Assembly (NCBI RefSeq): GCF_009830285.1
Contig: NZ_WUQX01000001.1
Span: forward strand, 1,364,501 to 1,428,500
DNA from: Sporofaciens musculi
Lineage (GTDB): Bacteria > Bacillota > Clostridia > Lachnospirales > Lachnospiraceae
Length of the DNA: 64,000 nucleotides
Direction: 5' to 3'
The notes below the pieces were generated by a model. That model was not told the DNA's origin, ran no database searches, and saw nothing but the letters and a program-made list of their open reading frames with translations. Each line of letters begins with the position of its first letter. The first letter of the stretch is position 1. The translations under genes were made by a program, and so were the position numbers. Of the stretch, positions 44,926-52,725 are shown piece by piece.

Positions 44926-44962
44926 GAGAGGAATGCTGACAATCGGCAGTTCCTCTTTTTTC
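44926..44962 (+). terminator. intrinsic terminator after the nuclease-like gene
   Basis: AGAGGAA and a short inner stem (TGC/GGCA) pair with GTTCCTCT across an eight-base loop, followed by TTTTTT at 44956-44961. Confidence 0.75.
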
Positions 44963-45067
44963 TAAATATGGACGACATTATATTGTCCGTTTATGGCGAA
45001 ATGTTTTGATATACTATCATCATAAGAACAATATAAAACAAATTTATAATTTAGAAAGGGGAAAAAG

Positions 45068-46075
45068 ATGTTTGGTGCAATTTTGGGAGATATTATTGGA
45101 AGTCCTTTTGAATTTGACAGAGGGGATAAGACGAAGGTATTTAAACTGTTTACTGAGGGCTGTGGATTTACAGACGATACGGTCATGACAGTGGCAGTTG
45201 GGGAGGCTTTGCTCAAGGCAGGAGAAGACGCTGACGCAGGAATGATAAAAGCTGAGGTCAGTCTGAAAATGCAGGAGTGGGGAAGACGGTATCCCAACGC
45301 AGGATATGGGGAGCGATTCAGGGATTGGCTCTATGAAGAAGAACCAAAGCCATATGGAAGTTATGGAAATGGTTCTGCAATGCGGGTATCGGCGGCAGGA
45401 TGGCTGTATTCCTCATTGGAACAGACTAGAGAGGTGGCGGCGGCTACGGCAGGCGTGACGCATAACCATTCGGAAGGGATTAAGGGGGCGGCCGCCGTGG
45501 CAAGCTGTATTTATCTTGCCCGAAACGGCTTGGGAAAGGCAGAAATTAAAGATTATGTAAAGAGAGAATTTTCTTATGATTTAGACCGGACATTAGCGCA
45601 GATTAGACCCTCATACTGCCATGTGGAATGTTGTCAGGAAACTGTGCCGGAAGCCATTATCGCTTTTTTAGAGGCATATGATTTTGAGGACGCTGTAAGA
45701 AATGCCGTATCTCTCGGCGGTGATACGGATACTCTGGCAGCGATTACGGGAAGCATTGCGGAAGCCTTTTTTGGCATATCGGAAGGGTTGAAAGAAGAAT
45801 GTAGGGACAGAATTGACGACAATTTGGAGAAAATCTTGAAAATATTTGATGACAGAATCAGCAAGCAAAAAGATTTCCTGTTTCGGATTTCCAAGTATGA
45901 AGGCGGTTATAGACTTGAGAGGAATCAGAATACAGTCACAATCTGTGAGCAGCAAGGCAGGCTTGGGCTTAAGATTTTACTGAGAAGACTAGAGTATCAG
46001 TTGGGTATTCGACTTTCATTTGAGGAAGTCAAGACAATTATTGACAGGGACGGCTTCTATATGCAGACTGTTTGA
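45068..46075 (+). CDS. ADP-ribosylglycohydrolase-family protein
   Basis: The 335-residue protein has the DraG/ARH fold. It shows GAILGDIIGSPFEF, then FTDDTVMTVAVGEAL with the metal-binding T-D-D, GNGSAMRV, and the second metal site AVSLGGDTDTLAAITGSIAEA. These enzymes remove ADP-ribose from proteins or small molecules, with two magnesium ions. About 70 extra residues follow the domain (from about 265, KDFLFRISKYEGGYRLERN). GAAAGGGG precedes ATG. It converges on a DUF2971-like gene, and a shared terminator separates them. Whether they act on one pathway is only a suggestion. Confidence 0.88.
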   Translation: MFGAILGDIIGSPFEFDRGDKTKVFKLFTEGCGFTDDTVMTVAVGEALLKAGEDADAGMIKAEVSLKMQEWGRRYPNAGYGERFRDWLYEEEPKPYGSYGNGSAMRVSAAGWLYSSLEQTREVAAATAGVTHNHSEGIKGAAAVASCIYLARNGLGKAEIKDYVKREFSYDLDRTLAQIRPSYCHVECCQETVPEAIIAFLEAYDFEDAVRNAVSLGGDTDTLAAITGSIAEAFFGISEGLKEECRDRIDDNLEKILKIFDDRISKQKDFLFRISKYEGGYRLERNQNTVTICEQQGRLGLKILLRRLEYQLGIRLSFEEVKTIIDRDGFYMQTV

Positions 46076-46106
46076 GCGTGGATTTGTAAATTGGGTATGG
46101 AGATAA

Positions 46107-46130
46107 AAGGCGGCGTCTGACCGCCGCCTT
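46107..46130. terminator. bidirectional terminator between convergent genes
   Basis: AAGGCGGCG (46107-46115) and CGCCGCCTT (46122-46130) form a perfect nine-base-pair GC-rich hairpin exactly between the two stop codons. Confidence 0.8.
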
Positions 46131-46144
46131 GTACGGGGGTGATT

Positions 46145-47002
46145 TTAATATCTAAGTTTGATATTAGACAGGGAGACATCAGCGTCATACCCCTTGGTCT
46201 GCAGCATATATTCCATCCCGTTTTTTGCCAGGTCAATATGATTCTGGGGTGCCACCATAATCTCCTCGATTGGCAGATTTCGCTCACTCAAGGGAATCTC
46301 AATATAGGGAAGCATGAAACCGTCTTTGGGGCGGAAATACACGGTGGTATCCTTCTGCTTTTTGAAAATAAACCGATACTCCTGTTCTTGCGCAAAGCCC
46401 TCATGCTTAAAGAACATGGCATAAACCTCTGCTGTTTTCTGGAATTTTCGGCAGGCTTTTAAGTAATTGCTGTCCCTGGGGTCGCGGCTTCCGGCATCCA
46501 GAATCGCGTCCAGCGGCATGTGCAGCAGATGGGGAAGGGAAGCGCAGATAATCCTGCGAATCAACTGCTTCTGCTGCCTTGTATCGTAAACCACTAGTCC
46601 GTGATACGCAATCTCGGCAGCTTCTTCGATTCGCGCAATAATCTCGTTGCTTCGGAAGCCGATATTGTAGCCGGTCTTATTGCCGAATTCGGACCACATG
46701 GTAATGCTGTCCCTGCATTTTGAAAATGAAAGGACAAAATATTCTCTGTTCTTTTCTCTTACTGCATATATGGAATCTTTCAAAAATTGTTCTCTTAAGG
46801 CCGGATTTTTGATATTCTCACGACATACATCCTCTATAATTCCCTGAATATGGGAAAATTCATTGGGGTCGTTTAAAAAATCACTCTTAGTCGCCCAGAA
46901 ACAGTTATAGTTAATAATGCCGTTGATGCCGTTACTTTTGGTATAGTGGTATAGGATACTGCCGTTCTCGGCATGCTCTAGCTTCACCTGTCTGCCGGAC
47001 AT
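46145..47002 (-). CDS. second DUF2971-like protein
   Basis: The protein shows SILYHYTKSNGINGIINYNC, FLNDPNEFSH, YFVLSFSKCRDSITMWSEFGNKTG and EGFAQEQEYRFIF, the full DUF2971 pattern. It is the same family as the protein at 27112-28224 but shorter (285 residues) and otherwise divergent. I moved the start to ATG at 47002, which has AAGGGAG at good spacing, from an in-frame ATG at 47035. The family has no proven activity known to me. It is convergent with the ADP-ribosylglycohydrolase. Confidence 0.75.
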   Translation of the reverse strand: MSGRQVKLEHAENGSILYHYTKSNGINGIINYNCFWATKSDFLNDPNEFSHIQGIIEDVCRENIKNPALREQFLKDSIYAVREKNREYFVLSFSKCRDSITMWSEFGNKTGYNIGFRSNEIIARIEEAAEIAYHGLVVYDTRQQKQLIRRIICASLPHLLHMPLDAILDAGSRDPRDSNYLKACRKFQKTAEVYAMFFKHEGFAQEQEYRFIFKKQKDTTVYFRPKDGFMLPYIEIPLSERNLPIEEIMVAPQNHIDLAKNGMEYMLQTKGYDADVSLSNIKLRY

Positions 47003-47129
47003 GCGTGTCACTCCCTTCTGTTGATCTGCAAACATACGTGGCGTCTCTTATATTTTGATTATACAGAAAAAAGCTTATGTTTACAATAAACTTAACGGGA
47101 ATTTCCTCTGCCTTTATATTTTGTCGGGC

Positions 47130-47185
47130 AGAGTCCGTTGGCCCGAAGAGCATGAAATACGGTGTACCCTTTGAGCGGGGTTTAT
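47130..47185. repeat. degenerate copy of the palindromic repeat found at 48,673-49,516
   Basis: AGTCCGTTGGCCCGAAGAGC and, shortly after, ATACGGTGTACCCTTTGAG match the intact copies (AGTCCACCAGCCCGAAGGGC and TTACGGTGTGCCCTTGGG) with several changes. It lies in the promoter-side gap of the following gene. Confidence 0.6.
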
Positions 47186-47196
47186 TGAAAAGGGGG

Positions 47197-47225
47197 TTGA
47201 CAAGGAGACGAGAAAGATACATAAT
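47197..47225 (+). promoter_or_regulatory. sigma-A-type promoter
   Basis: TTGACA (47197-47202) and CATAAT (47220-47225) are separated by 17 bases, a near-perfect vegetative promoter, 78 bases before the next start codon. Confidence 0.75.
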
Positions 47226-47302
47226 ATAAATATTACATGTGTAAGATATATAACACAGGCAAATTAATGGCCTAAAGGTGATTCAGACAGCAGGAGAATA
47301 GA

Positions 47303-48556
47303 ATGAAGAAAAGAACAAGTATTATAGCCGCAGGAGTATTCCTTCTGATAGCAGGGATGTTGGCGTGGAGTCTGAAGCCGGCGCATGACAATGAAAGAAA
47401 TAATTCTGATGGTGACGGCGGTAGTATTGAAAGCATTGCTGATGGGGAAGCTTCAGAAAACCAGACGGAAAAAGAGGCTTATGAGCTTAAAATAATAGAA
47501 ATGGACGAGCAGGAAAAGGAAGAAACCCTTAAGAAGCTATTTTCATTTATGGAGAGCTGCAAAAATATTTACGAAAGCACCATTAAGGAAGGCAATACGG
47601 ATGAGGACGCCCTCCATGGAATGATTGAGATTGGGGCTAAGAAGGGTCTCTCCGTAGCTTGCGGAAACCGAGACTATAACTTGTCTAACTATGAGCAGGT
47701 GGACGCTGCTTTGAGGGATGCCCTGTCAGGTAAGGAGGCAGAGGCGGAGATTTACCAGGTAAATACGGTAGGAGTATTTCGGTATTACCATCTTGCTTTT
47801 AATAAGAAAAATGAGCTTTTTGTAACGTCTGCCAGCGCCGTGTTCACAGAGGAAATGAAGCCTGCTCTTTCGCAGTTGGAGAAGATTTTGGCGTACCAAT
47901 GGGAGTACACGCCTAAGGGGTGGCTAATCTGGGAAAAGGCGCTGTCCAGAAATCAAGAGATGGACATGCATATTTTCTGTCGGGTTCTGCCCCTTGATGA
48001 GCAATGCAGGAGGATTACACAGGAGTATGTCGTTCCTGTCAGCTATTTCTGTAATAACCTGTTTCTGACAGATTGGGATATGTCGAGCTTGGAGAAGCTT
48101 GAATTCAATGATTTGTTTGAGTTTCTATACGCAGAGGAATACGGAAAACGTCTGGAAAATGAGGCTTATGGGGACGGGATTCCCAAACAGGAGTTTGAGT
48201 CTGTAATTGGGCAGTATTTTGATATCTCGGTTGACGATATAGAACAATATGGCAGATATGACAGCGCAAAGGGAAGTTATCCCTTTCATGCGATTGGGAT
48301 TAGGAACAGAGTGCAGCAGCTGCAGCCCTCCTTTCCGGAGGTGGTCCGATGTACAGAGAATGAGGACGGGACGGTAACGGCCTATGTGGAGGCGGTATCC
48401 ATTGAGGAGGGGATGGACTGTTATTACGCCCATGAGGTGACGCTTGGCAGGAGGGAGGACGGCCGGTATGTCTATGTGGGAAATCGGGTGGACAGGGAAC
48501 GCTCATACTGTATTCCGGCGTATCGGGCGAGGAGAGAGTTTGAAGGTGCAAAGTGA
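47303..48556 (+). CDS. membrane-anchored or secreted hypothetical protein
   Basis: The 417-residue protein has a single N-terminal hydrophobic segment (IIAAGVFLLIAGMLAWSLK, about 7-25) after a KKR start, then a low-complexity acidic linker (NERNNSDGDGGSIES). The rest is soluble and acidic, and likely lies outside the cell. I recognise no catalytic motif. A late segment EVVRCTENEDGTVTAYVEAV looks like a beta-sandwich of the kind in many clostridial secreted proteins. GCAGGAG precedes ATG. It overlaps the next gene's leader and is probably co-transcribed with it. Confidence 0.7.
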   Translation: MKKRTSIIAAGVFLLIAGMLAWSLKPAHDNERNNSDGDGGSIESIADGEASENQTEKEAYELKIIEMDEQEKEETLKKLFSFMESCKNIYESTIKEGNTDEDALHGMIEIGAKKGLSVACGNRDYNLSNYEQVDAALRDALSGKEAEAEIYQVNTVGVFRYYHLAFNKKNELFVTSASAVFTEEMKPALSQLEKILAYQWEYTPKGWLIWEKALSRNQEMDMHIFCRVLPLDEQCRRITQEYVVPVSYFCNNLFLTDWDMSSLEKLEFNDLFEFLYAEEYGKRLENEAYGDGIPKQEFESVIGQYFDISVDDIEQYGRYDSAKGSYPFHAIGIRNRVQQLQPSFPEVVRCTENEDGTVTAYVEAVSIEEGMDCYYAHEVTLGRREDGRYVYVGNRVDRERSYCIPAYRARREFEGAK

Positions 48557-48573
48557 ACAAGGGAGGAAATTAT

Positions 48574-49473
48574 TTGAAGATACACAGAAAAGGATTGGTG
48601 ATTGCAGCGGCAGTATTGTTTTTTTGCGGTTTGTGTGCCGTAAGATTTACATTTGCCGGAAAATATATTATGATACCTTACTGGACGAAGTCCACCAGCC
48701 CGAAGGGCATGCATTACGGTGTGCCCTTGGGTATACCTTACTGGACGAAGTCCACCAGCCCGAAGGGTATGCACAATTCTGTGAAGGCTGTGGCAGAGAC
48801 TATGAGTCTGCTTGATGGAAAGCTTAAGGAGATTGTGAAAGAGGCGGCAGAAAAAAAGCTGGAGATTGGGATTGTGGAGAATCGGGAAGGTGAATTCGTG
48901 TTTACATTTTCCATTGATGATTTTATTGGCAGGTACAACAGCATTTACCAGGCAGACAGAGGGAATACCTATCTTGCCCCCTCCTGGGAGTGGCGGGCCT
49001 ACAATTATGACAGGGCAATCCATTCGGACTATGGGTGCAGTTATTATAATTACAGTAAGGACGAGTCGATTCTGCCCTTTCCCACCATCTCTGTGTATAC
49101 GCCGGCGGGCAGCGACAATGTACATGAGATTACGCTGAATTTTGATGACCATAGTTACACAGAGCCGTTGTTTAAGGCGTATGAGGACATGTGCTTCTAC
49201 ACCTTGAAGACCCTGCTTTACGACATGGAGGATGAGGAGATTGTGACGTTATATGCGACTCTGAATGATTTGGCGTACGAGCATCTTACTTCGGTAAACT
49301 ATACGTCAGAGTCTGTACCCTATGCTGTGTATTGTCGGGGAAATGTGGCTTTGTATCCTTATTTTTCCATTGGGGAGAGTCTGCGTCTGTGTATCATTCC
49401 GGCGGCGCAGCAGTATATTGAGGAAATGGAGAGCAGAGGGGCTAAAATAATTATACCCAAGGGTACACCGTAA
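48574..49473 (+). CDS. membrane-anchored hypothetical protein whose ends are encoded by an invading repeat
   Basis: TTG at 48574 lies seven bases after GGGAGG; an earlier GTG at 48553 has no site. The product (about 299 residues) has a hydrophobic anchor (GLVIAAAVLFFCGLCAVRF, residues about 7-25). Right after it the peptide IPYWTKSTSPKGMH occurs twice, translated from two tandem repeat copies. The C-terminus IIIPKGTP is read from a third, inverted copy that also supplies the stop. The middle part (SIDDFIGRYNSIYQADRG and further) looks like a normal secreted domain but I cannot name it. The repeat has therefore changed both ends of the protein. Confidence 0.65.
   Translation: MKIHRKGLVIAAAVLFFCGLCAVRFTFAGKYIMIPYWTKSTSPKGMHYGVPLGIPYWTKSTSPKGMHNSVKAVAETMSLLDGKLKEIVKEAAEKKLEIGIVENREGEFVFTFSIDDFIGRYNSIYQADRGNTYLAPSWEWRAYNYDRAIHSDYGCSYYNYSKDESILPFPTISVYTPAGSDNVHEITLNFDDHSYTEPLFKAYEDMCFYTLKTLLYDMEDEEIVTLYATLNDLAYEHLTSVNYTSESVPYAVYCRGNVALYPYFSIGESLRLCIIPAAQQYIEEMESRGAKIIIPKGTP
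48673..48774 (+). repeat. two tandem copies of a roughly 60-base palindromic repeat inside a gene
   Basis: The full copy spans 48673-48734, the second, shortened at its right end, 48733-48774. Each contains small hairpins GGAC-GAA-GTCC and GCCC-GAA-GGGC; the full copy adds TACGGTGTGCCCTTGGGTA. They are in frame and add about 34 residues to the protein. Confidence 0.85.
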
Positions 49474-49516
49474 TACATGCCCTTCGGGCTGGTGGACTTC
49501 ATCCAGTAAGGTATAC
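49452..49516 (-). repeat. third copy of the palindromic repeat, inverted
   Basis: TATACCCAAGGGTACACCGT begins this copy and GACTTCATCCAGTAAGGTAT ends it; it is the reverse complement of the 48673 copy with few changes. It covers the last codons and stop of the gene. Confidence 0.85.
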
Positions 49517-49544
49517 TTTAATTTAGAGGAAAGGAATTATCGAT

Positions 49545-50117
49545 ATGGAATGGGCTGACGGAAAGACAAGGTGTCAATGGGCGAATCCTAAGAACGAGAG
49601 GTATATCAGGTATCACGATGAGGAGTGGGGCGTTCCAGTGTATGACGACCATAAACTGTTTGAAATGCTGGTCTTAGAGTCATTTCAGGCAGGGCTTAGC
49701 TGGGAGTGTGTGCTGAATAAGCAGGAGAGCTTTAGAGAGGCGTTCGACGGCTTTGATTTGGAAAAGGTATGTACATATGACCAGGAGAAAATGGAGGAAC
49801 TGGGGGGGAATCCTGACATTATCCGTAATAAGCGGAAGATTGAAAGCACTGTGACAAATGCAAGAGTATTTCGCAGTATTCAGGAGGAGTTCGGGAGTTT
49901 CTCTGATTATATCTGGGGATTTACGGATGGGAAGGTGGTCTATGAGAAGGGCTTGGCTCATTCTGCTCTATCGGACGCAATATCAAAAGACCTGAAAAAG
50001 CGGGGCATGAAGTTTGTGGGGACTACGATTATCTATGCCTATTTGCAGGCGATTGGGGTGATCTATTCCCATGAGGAGGGGTGCTTTCTTGAGCATTGCC
50101 GAAGGAGAGAGGGGTAA
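49545..50117 (+). CDS. tag: DNA-3-methyladenine glycosylase I
   Basis: The 190-residue protein has the Tag family pattern: RCQWANPKNERYIRYHDEEWGVP, LFEMLVLESFQAGLSWECVLNKQ with the helix-hairpin-like substrate region, and FVGTTIIYAYLQAIGVIYSHEEGC with C-terminal zinc ligands His and Cys (CRR region, HCR). It excises 3-methyladenine from alkylated DNA. Length is normal for the family. AGAGGAAAGG precedes ATG. It is the last host gene before the prophage, and an intrinsic terminator follows. Confidence 0.92.
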   Translation: MEWADGKTRCQWANPKNERYIRYHDEEWGVPVYDDHKLFEMLVLESFQAGLSWECVLNKQESFREAFDGFDLEKVCTYDQEKMEELGGNPDIIRNKRKIESTVTNARVFRSIQEEFGSFSDYIWGFTDGKVVYEKGLAHSALSDAISKDLKKRGMKFVGTTIIYAYLQAIGVIYSHEEGCFLEHCRRREG

Positions 50118-50130
50118 TAAAATTTTGATA

Positions 50131-50181
50131 AAGGCTGTGGGAAAATGCATGTGTTTATATCATTTCCCAACAGCTTTTTTT
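50131..50181 (+). terminator. intrinsic terminator after tag
   Basis: AAGGCTGTGGGAAA (50131-50144) pairs with TTTCCCAACAGCTT (50163-50176) with one bulge, followed by TTTTTT. Confidence 0.8.
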
Positions 50182-50217
50182 GTTAAGAAATTTTTAAAAA
50201 AGTAAGATTTAAAGAGG

Positions 50218-50274
50218 CTCTTGAAAACAGGGGGTAAAGTACTTCAAACCCTCTGTTTTCAAGGCTTTCAAGAG
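50218..50274. repeat. nested inverted repeats beside the integrase gene, candidate attachment region
   Basis: TTGAAAACAGGGGGT (50221-50235) pairs with ACCCTCTGTTTTCAA (50248-50262) with one mismatch, and CTCTTGAAA (50218-50226) can also pair with TTTCAAGAG (50266-50274). The segment lies between the last host gene and the outward 3' end of the integrase, where an attachment site is expected. The other end of the prophage is outside the window, so the duplicated core cannot be defined. Confidence 0.4.
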
Positions 50275-50335
50275 ATTTGAACAGGTATAGAATATTCCAT
50301 AAAAATACGGATAAATACGAACCGTTAGTGACACG

Positions 50336-51475
50336 TTAGCGACAAATTTTTATCCGCTCAATCTGTTCTCTCAGTGCGTCTAATTCCCGATGCCGGTATA
50401 CCTTATTGGTAACATCCAAAAAGGCGTGGCCGAGCAAGGTCTTCTTGTCGTTCTCATTTACACCGTACTTGTCACATAGCATGGAAAAGGTGTGGCGGCA
50501 GTCATGGGGAGTATGTTTCCTAATACCCAGGGATTTTAATGTCTCATACATGTCTGTGCGGAAATTCTGGACTCCTTTAGACAGATAAACCTCCTGTCGG
50601 GCTAATCTTCTTTTCACGAGAGGCAAGATAGCACTGTGGATCGGGACAATCCGGTCCTTCCCCGCCGCAGTCTTTACCCCGCCCTGGAAGTATTCCTCTC
50701 CGAGATCCGTTTTCATATCCAGGTATGCGGAGATCCGGAAGCCAGAATAGCACATGATGAGGAGCATTTCCACGGTTTCGTTGTCTTGGTGGTTCCACAG
50801 AGTTTCCAGGTCGGAGCCGGAGAAGGGTTCGCCATGTTCGTCATCATCGGATTTATTAATCTTTACAAATTTGGAGTAATCCTTGTCCGCCAGGTCATTG
50901 GCTTCGGCGTAGGCATACATCTGGTGAAAGAGGACGATGATTAGTTCCAGAGAGGAATGCTTCTTTGGGCAGCTATCCACGACTTCCTGCAGGTCGCTGG
51001 CAGTGAGAGAACGAAAGGCTTTGCTGTGGATTGATTTACAATTCTTATATGCAGCGCGCATACTATATTCCATTGTAATCTTCTTGTCTTCATGGTTATA
51101 GGGCTTATGGAACTTCCAAAGGTAATATTCCTGATAAATATCTTCAAACGTCTTCTGGTCGGCAACTTCGCGCTGGCTCTGATTGAACTTTGACAGAATA
51201 CCGATAATCTGGTGTTTCAGTTCTTCGGAATCAGAGGACAGCTCCTTCTCACGGCCTTCGTAGTATTCCCCGTTCCGGTACCATGTGAGGACGGTGAAAC
51301 CTTTATACCAGTCGTCTACATAACAGATAGCCTTTTGAGCTACGGGGATGCCGTTTAAATCGAATTCTTTGGTGGGAGGGTAAACTCCATAGGGGTTGGT
51401 GCGGTTTTTGCCTGAGAGGCGTTTAATGCTGCCGTAGCCGTTGGGGAGCTTGGGGTATTTCTTGCGTTTTGCCAT
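50336..51475 (-). CDS. int: prophage tyrosine-recombinase integrase
   Basis: The 379-residue protein (from ATG 51475, behind GGAGG) has the tyrosine-recombinase catalytic set: R in MCYSGFRISAYLDM, a lysine in the following hairpin (AGKDRIVP), HDCRHTFSMLC, LLGHAFLDVTNKVYRHRELD with the final H and the tyrosine. The N-terminus, KLPNGYGSIKRLSGKNRTNP, is the arm-binding domain common in phage and conjugative integrases of Firmicutes. It marks the left end of the prophage. An in-frame start at 51595 would run over the RNA-like region upstream and has no ribosome site. Confidence 0.92.
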   Translation of the reverse strand: MAKRKKYPKLPNGYGSIKRLSGKNRTNPYGVYPPTKEFDLNGIPVAQKAICYVDDWYKGFTVLTWYRNGEYYEGREKELSSDSEELKHQIIGILSKFNQSQREVADQKTFEDIYQEYYLWKFHKPYNHEDKKITMEYSMRAAYKNCKSIHSKAFRSLTASDLQEVVDSCPKKHSSLELIIVLFHQMYAYAEANDLADKDYSKFVKINKSDDDEHGEPFSGSDLETLWNHQDNETVEMLLIMCYSGFRISAYLDMKTDLGEEYFQGGVKTAAGKDRIVPIHSAILPLVKRRLARQEVYLSKGVQNFRTDMYETLKSLGIRKHTPHDCRHTFSMLCDKYGVNENDKKTLLGHAFLDVTNKVYRHRELDALREQIERIKICR

Positions 51476-51537
51476 GGTATCATCCTCCTTGAAAATGGGT
51501 ATAAAAAATAACCCTCGTAAATTGTGGAGGATTATGG

Positions 51538-51635
51538 TATAATCTACTTGCTTAGGGCAGATGTATACCGTAAACCTCTGGTTTGCGAGTTGCATCTATG
51601 TGAAACCGTCTCTGTTGGCTCAGGGGCGGTTTTTG
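51538..51635 (+). ncRNA. candidate small RNA between integrase and Uma2 gene
   Basis: An extended -10 box, TGGTATAAT (51535-51543), is followed by about 85 non-coding bases with two hairpins. CGTAAACC/GGTTTGCG (51569-51587) is nested in AGATGTA/TGCATCT (51559-51597). A terminator with AAACCGTCTCTG (51603-51614) pairing to CAGGGGCGGTTT (51621-51632) then runs into TTTTT. No plus-strand gene ends here, so the terminator needs its own transcript. It starts opposite the integrase leader. Function is unknown. Confidence 0.55.
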
Positions 51636-52178
51636 CTATAATAGGTCAGAAATCCTGATAGTCAGACCATTGAAAATGTAAACAGGTATTTCATCATCGA
51701 AAGAAAATAAGTTTGAATCTTCTTCGCCTTCAAAAACATAAGTCTGGACAGCTTTTTTCATTGGATTAATGATCCAGTATTCCCGGACTCCTGCAGTACG
51801 GTATTTGAATAACTTAACAGAATAATCCATCCGAGTGCTGCTAGGTGAAACGATTTCAATAATCCAATCTGGCGCACCCTTGCATCCTTGGTCTGACAGC
51901 TTATCTTTGTCACAGATGACAGAAATGTCCGGCTCTACCCAAACCTTATCGTCGGCATTCAGGTTGACGGCAAATGGGGCAGGATAAACTTCACAAGTTC
52001 CTTTGTTGGAATCAATGAATGAACCTATGGTTTGTGTTAATCGACTGACTAACCTTTGGTGTATCCGGTTCGGCGGAGCCATGGCGTATAATTTCCCGTC
52101 GATCAGCTCCGCGCGCTGTCCTTCTGGGAGGTTCCAGTAGTCTTCTGATGTGTAAATGCGTTCTTGTGGTACTTGCAT
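51636..52178 (-). CDS. Uma2-family endonuclease-like protein
   Basis: The 180-residue protein reads YTSEDYWNLPEGQRAELIDG at its start, then VWVEPDISVICDKDKLSDQG, GAPDWIIEIVSPSSTRMDYSVKLFKYRTAGVREYWIINP and ends in a short beta segment. This is the Uma2 (DUF820) family, with a PD-(D/E)XK-type core (D in EPDIS, E in IIEIVSPS). Many copies occur in cyanobacteria and mobile elements; the biological role is unsettled. GAAAGGACGTGAC precedes ATG. It lies between integrase and repressor as a prophage accessory gene. Confidence 0.88.
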   Translation of the reverse strand: MQVPQERIYTSEDYWNLPEGQRAELIDGKLYAMAPPNRIHQRLVSRLTQTIGSFIDSNKGTCEVYPAPFAVNLNADDKVWVEPDISVICDKDKLSDQGCKGAPDWIIEIVSPSSTRMDYSVKLFKYRTAGVREYWIINPMKKAVQTYVFEGEEDSNLFSFDDEIPVYIFNGLTIRISDLL

Positions 52179-52256
52179 TTTGTCACGTCCTTTCCTAAGG
52201 TTGATTATTACTAAGAGAGAATTATATAAACGCCGGATCGGTTATATTTTAAGGTT

Positions 52257-52448
52257 TTAATCCCAGTCAATAGCGTCATGAGGTATAGTTCCGTGTTCAG
52301 CTATACTTTTATTCGCTCTTTCAATAGCTTCTATTTCGTCAGGGAGTGGGGCTTCTTCAGGAACAAATCTTACTAATACCTTGAAAATCGTGTCCATATC
52401 TCTATCATCAATAAGATCTATTAATCCCTTTACCATTTCTTTACTCAT
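52257..52448 (-). CDS. probable antitoxin partner of the RelE-type toxin
   Basis: The 63-residue protein (KEMVKGLIDLIDDRDMDTIF, ending TIPHDAIDWD) is acidic and helical, with the E-x-I-E-A-I-x-R-A middle seen in small proteins that accompany RelE/ParE toxins. Start ATG follows AGGAGATG. It begins 11 bases after the stop of the toxin gene, so the order is toxin then antitoxin, reversed from the usual order. It has no clear DNA-binding motif in the first half, though DIIDLIDDRD may fold as a ribbon or helix pair. Assignment is mainly from context. Confidence 0.65.
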   Translation of the reverse strand: MSKEMVKGLIDLIDDRDMDTIFKVLVRFVPEEAPLPDEIEAIERANKSIAEHGTIPHDAIDWD

Positions 52449-52459
52449 CTTTTCATCTC

Positions 52460-52699
52460 CTATAATCTTTTATATGCTTGCCCTCTTGGTAAAACGTCTT
52501 TTATGGTTATTATTTCATTCTGAACAGAAAATAAAACCCTTAGATCACCTACACGTAAGCGATAATCGTTTGTCAAACTTTGAAGCTTAATGACATCGCC
52601 TGAGGGAAGCTTTTCAATTGCTTTTTTGACTCTTAATTTTGTTGGCTTATCCATTTTGTTAATGTGTTTTGCGGCTTCTTTTTCATATTCTATGCGCAT
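52460..52699 (-). CDS. RelE/ParE-superfamily toxin
   Basis: The 79-residue product starts RIEYEKEAAKHINKMDKPTK and continues RVKKAIEKLPSGDVIKLQSLTNDYRLRVGDLRVLFSVQNEIITIKDVLPRGQAYKR, with the RelE pattern Y-R-L-R-V-G-D-x-R-V-L and the late R-G-x-x-Y. RelE toxins cut mRNA on the ribosome. I took ATG at 52699, with GAGGTG upstream; an in-frame ATG at 52762 would overlap the repressor gene. The small acidic gene 11 bases downstream is its likely antitoxin. The pair may stabilise the prophage. Confidence 0.82.
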   Translation of the reverse strand: MRIEYEKEAAKHINKMDKPTKLRVKKAIEKLPSGDVIKLQSLTNDYRLRVGDLRVLFSVQNEIITIKDVLPRGQAYKRL

Positions 52700-52725
52700 T
52701 ATTTTGTTTGTCACCTCTTTATTGG

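Noticed and set aside
48673..48774. CRISPR array or coding tandem repeat of ancient origin
   Set aside because: The copies abut without spacers and also occur inverted and in non-coding DNA, which fits a mobile palindromic repeat better.
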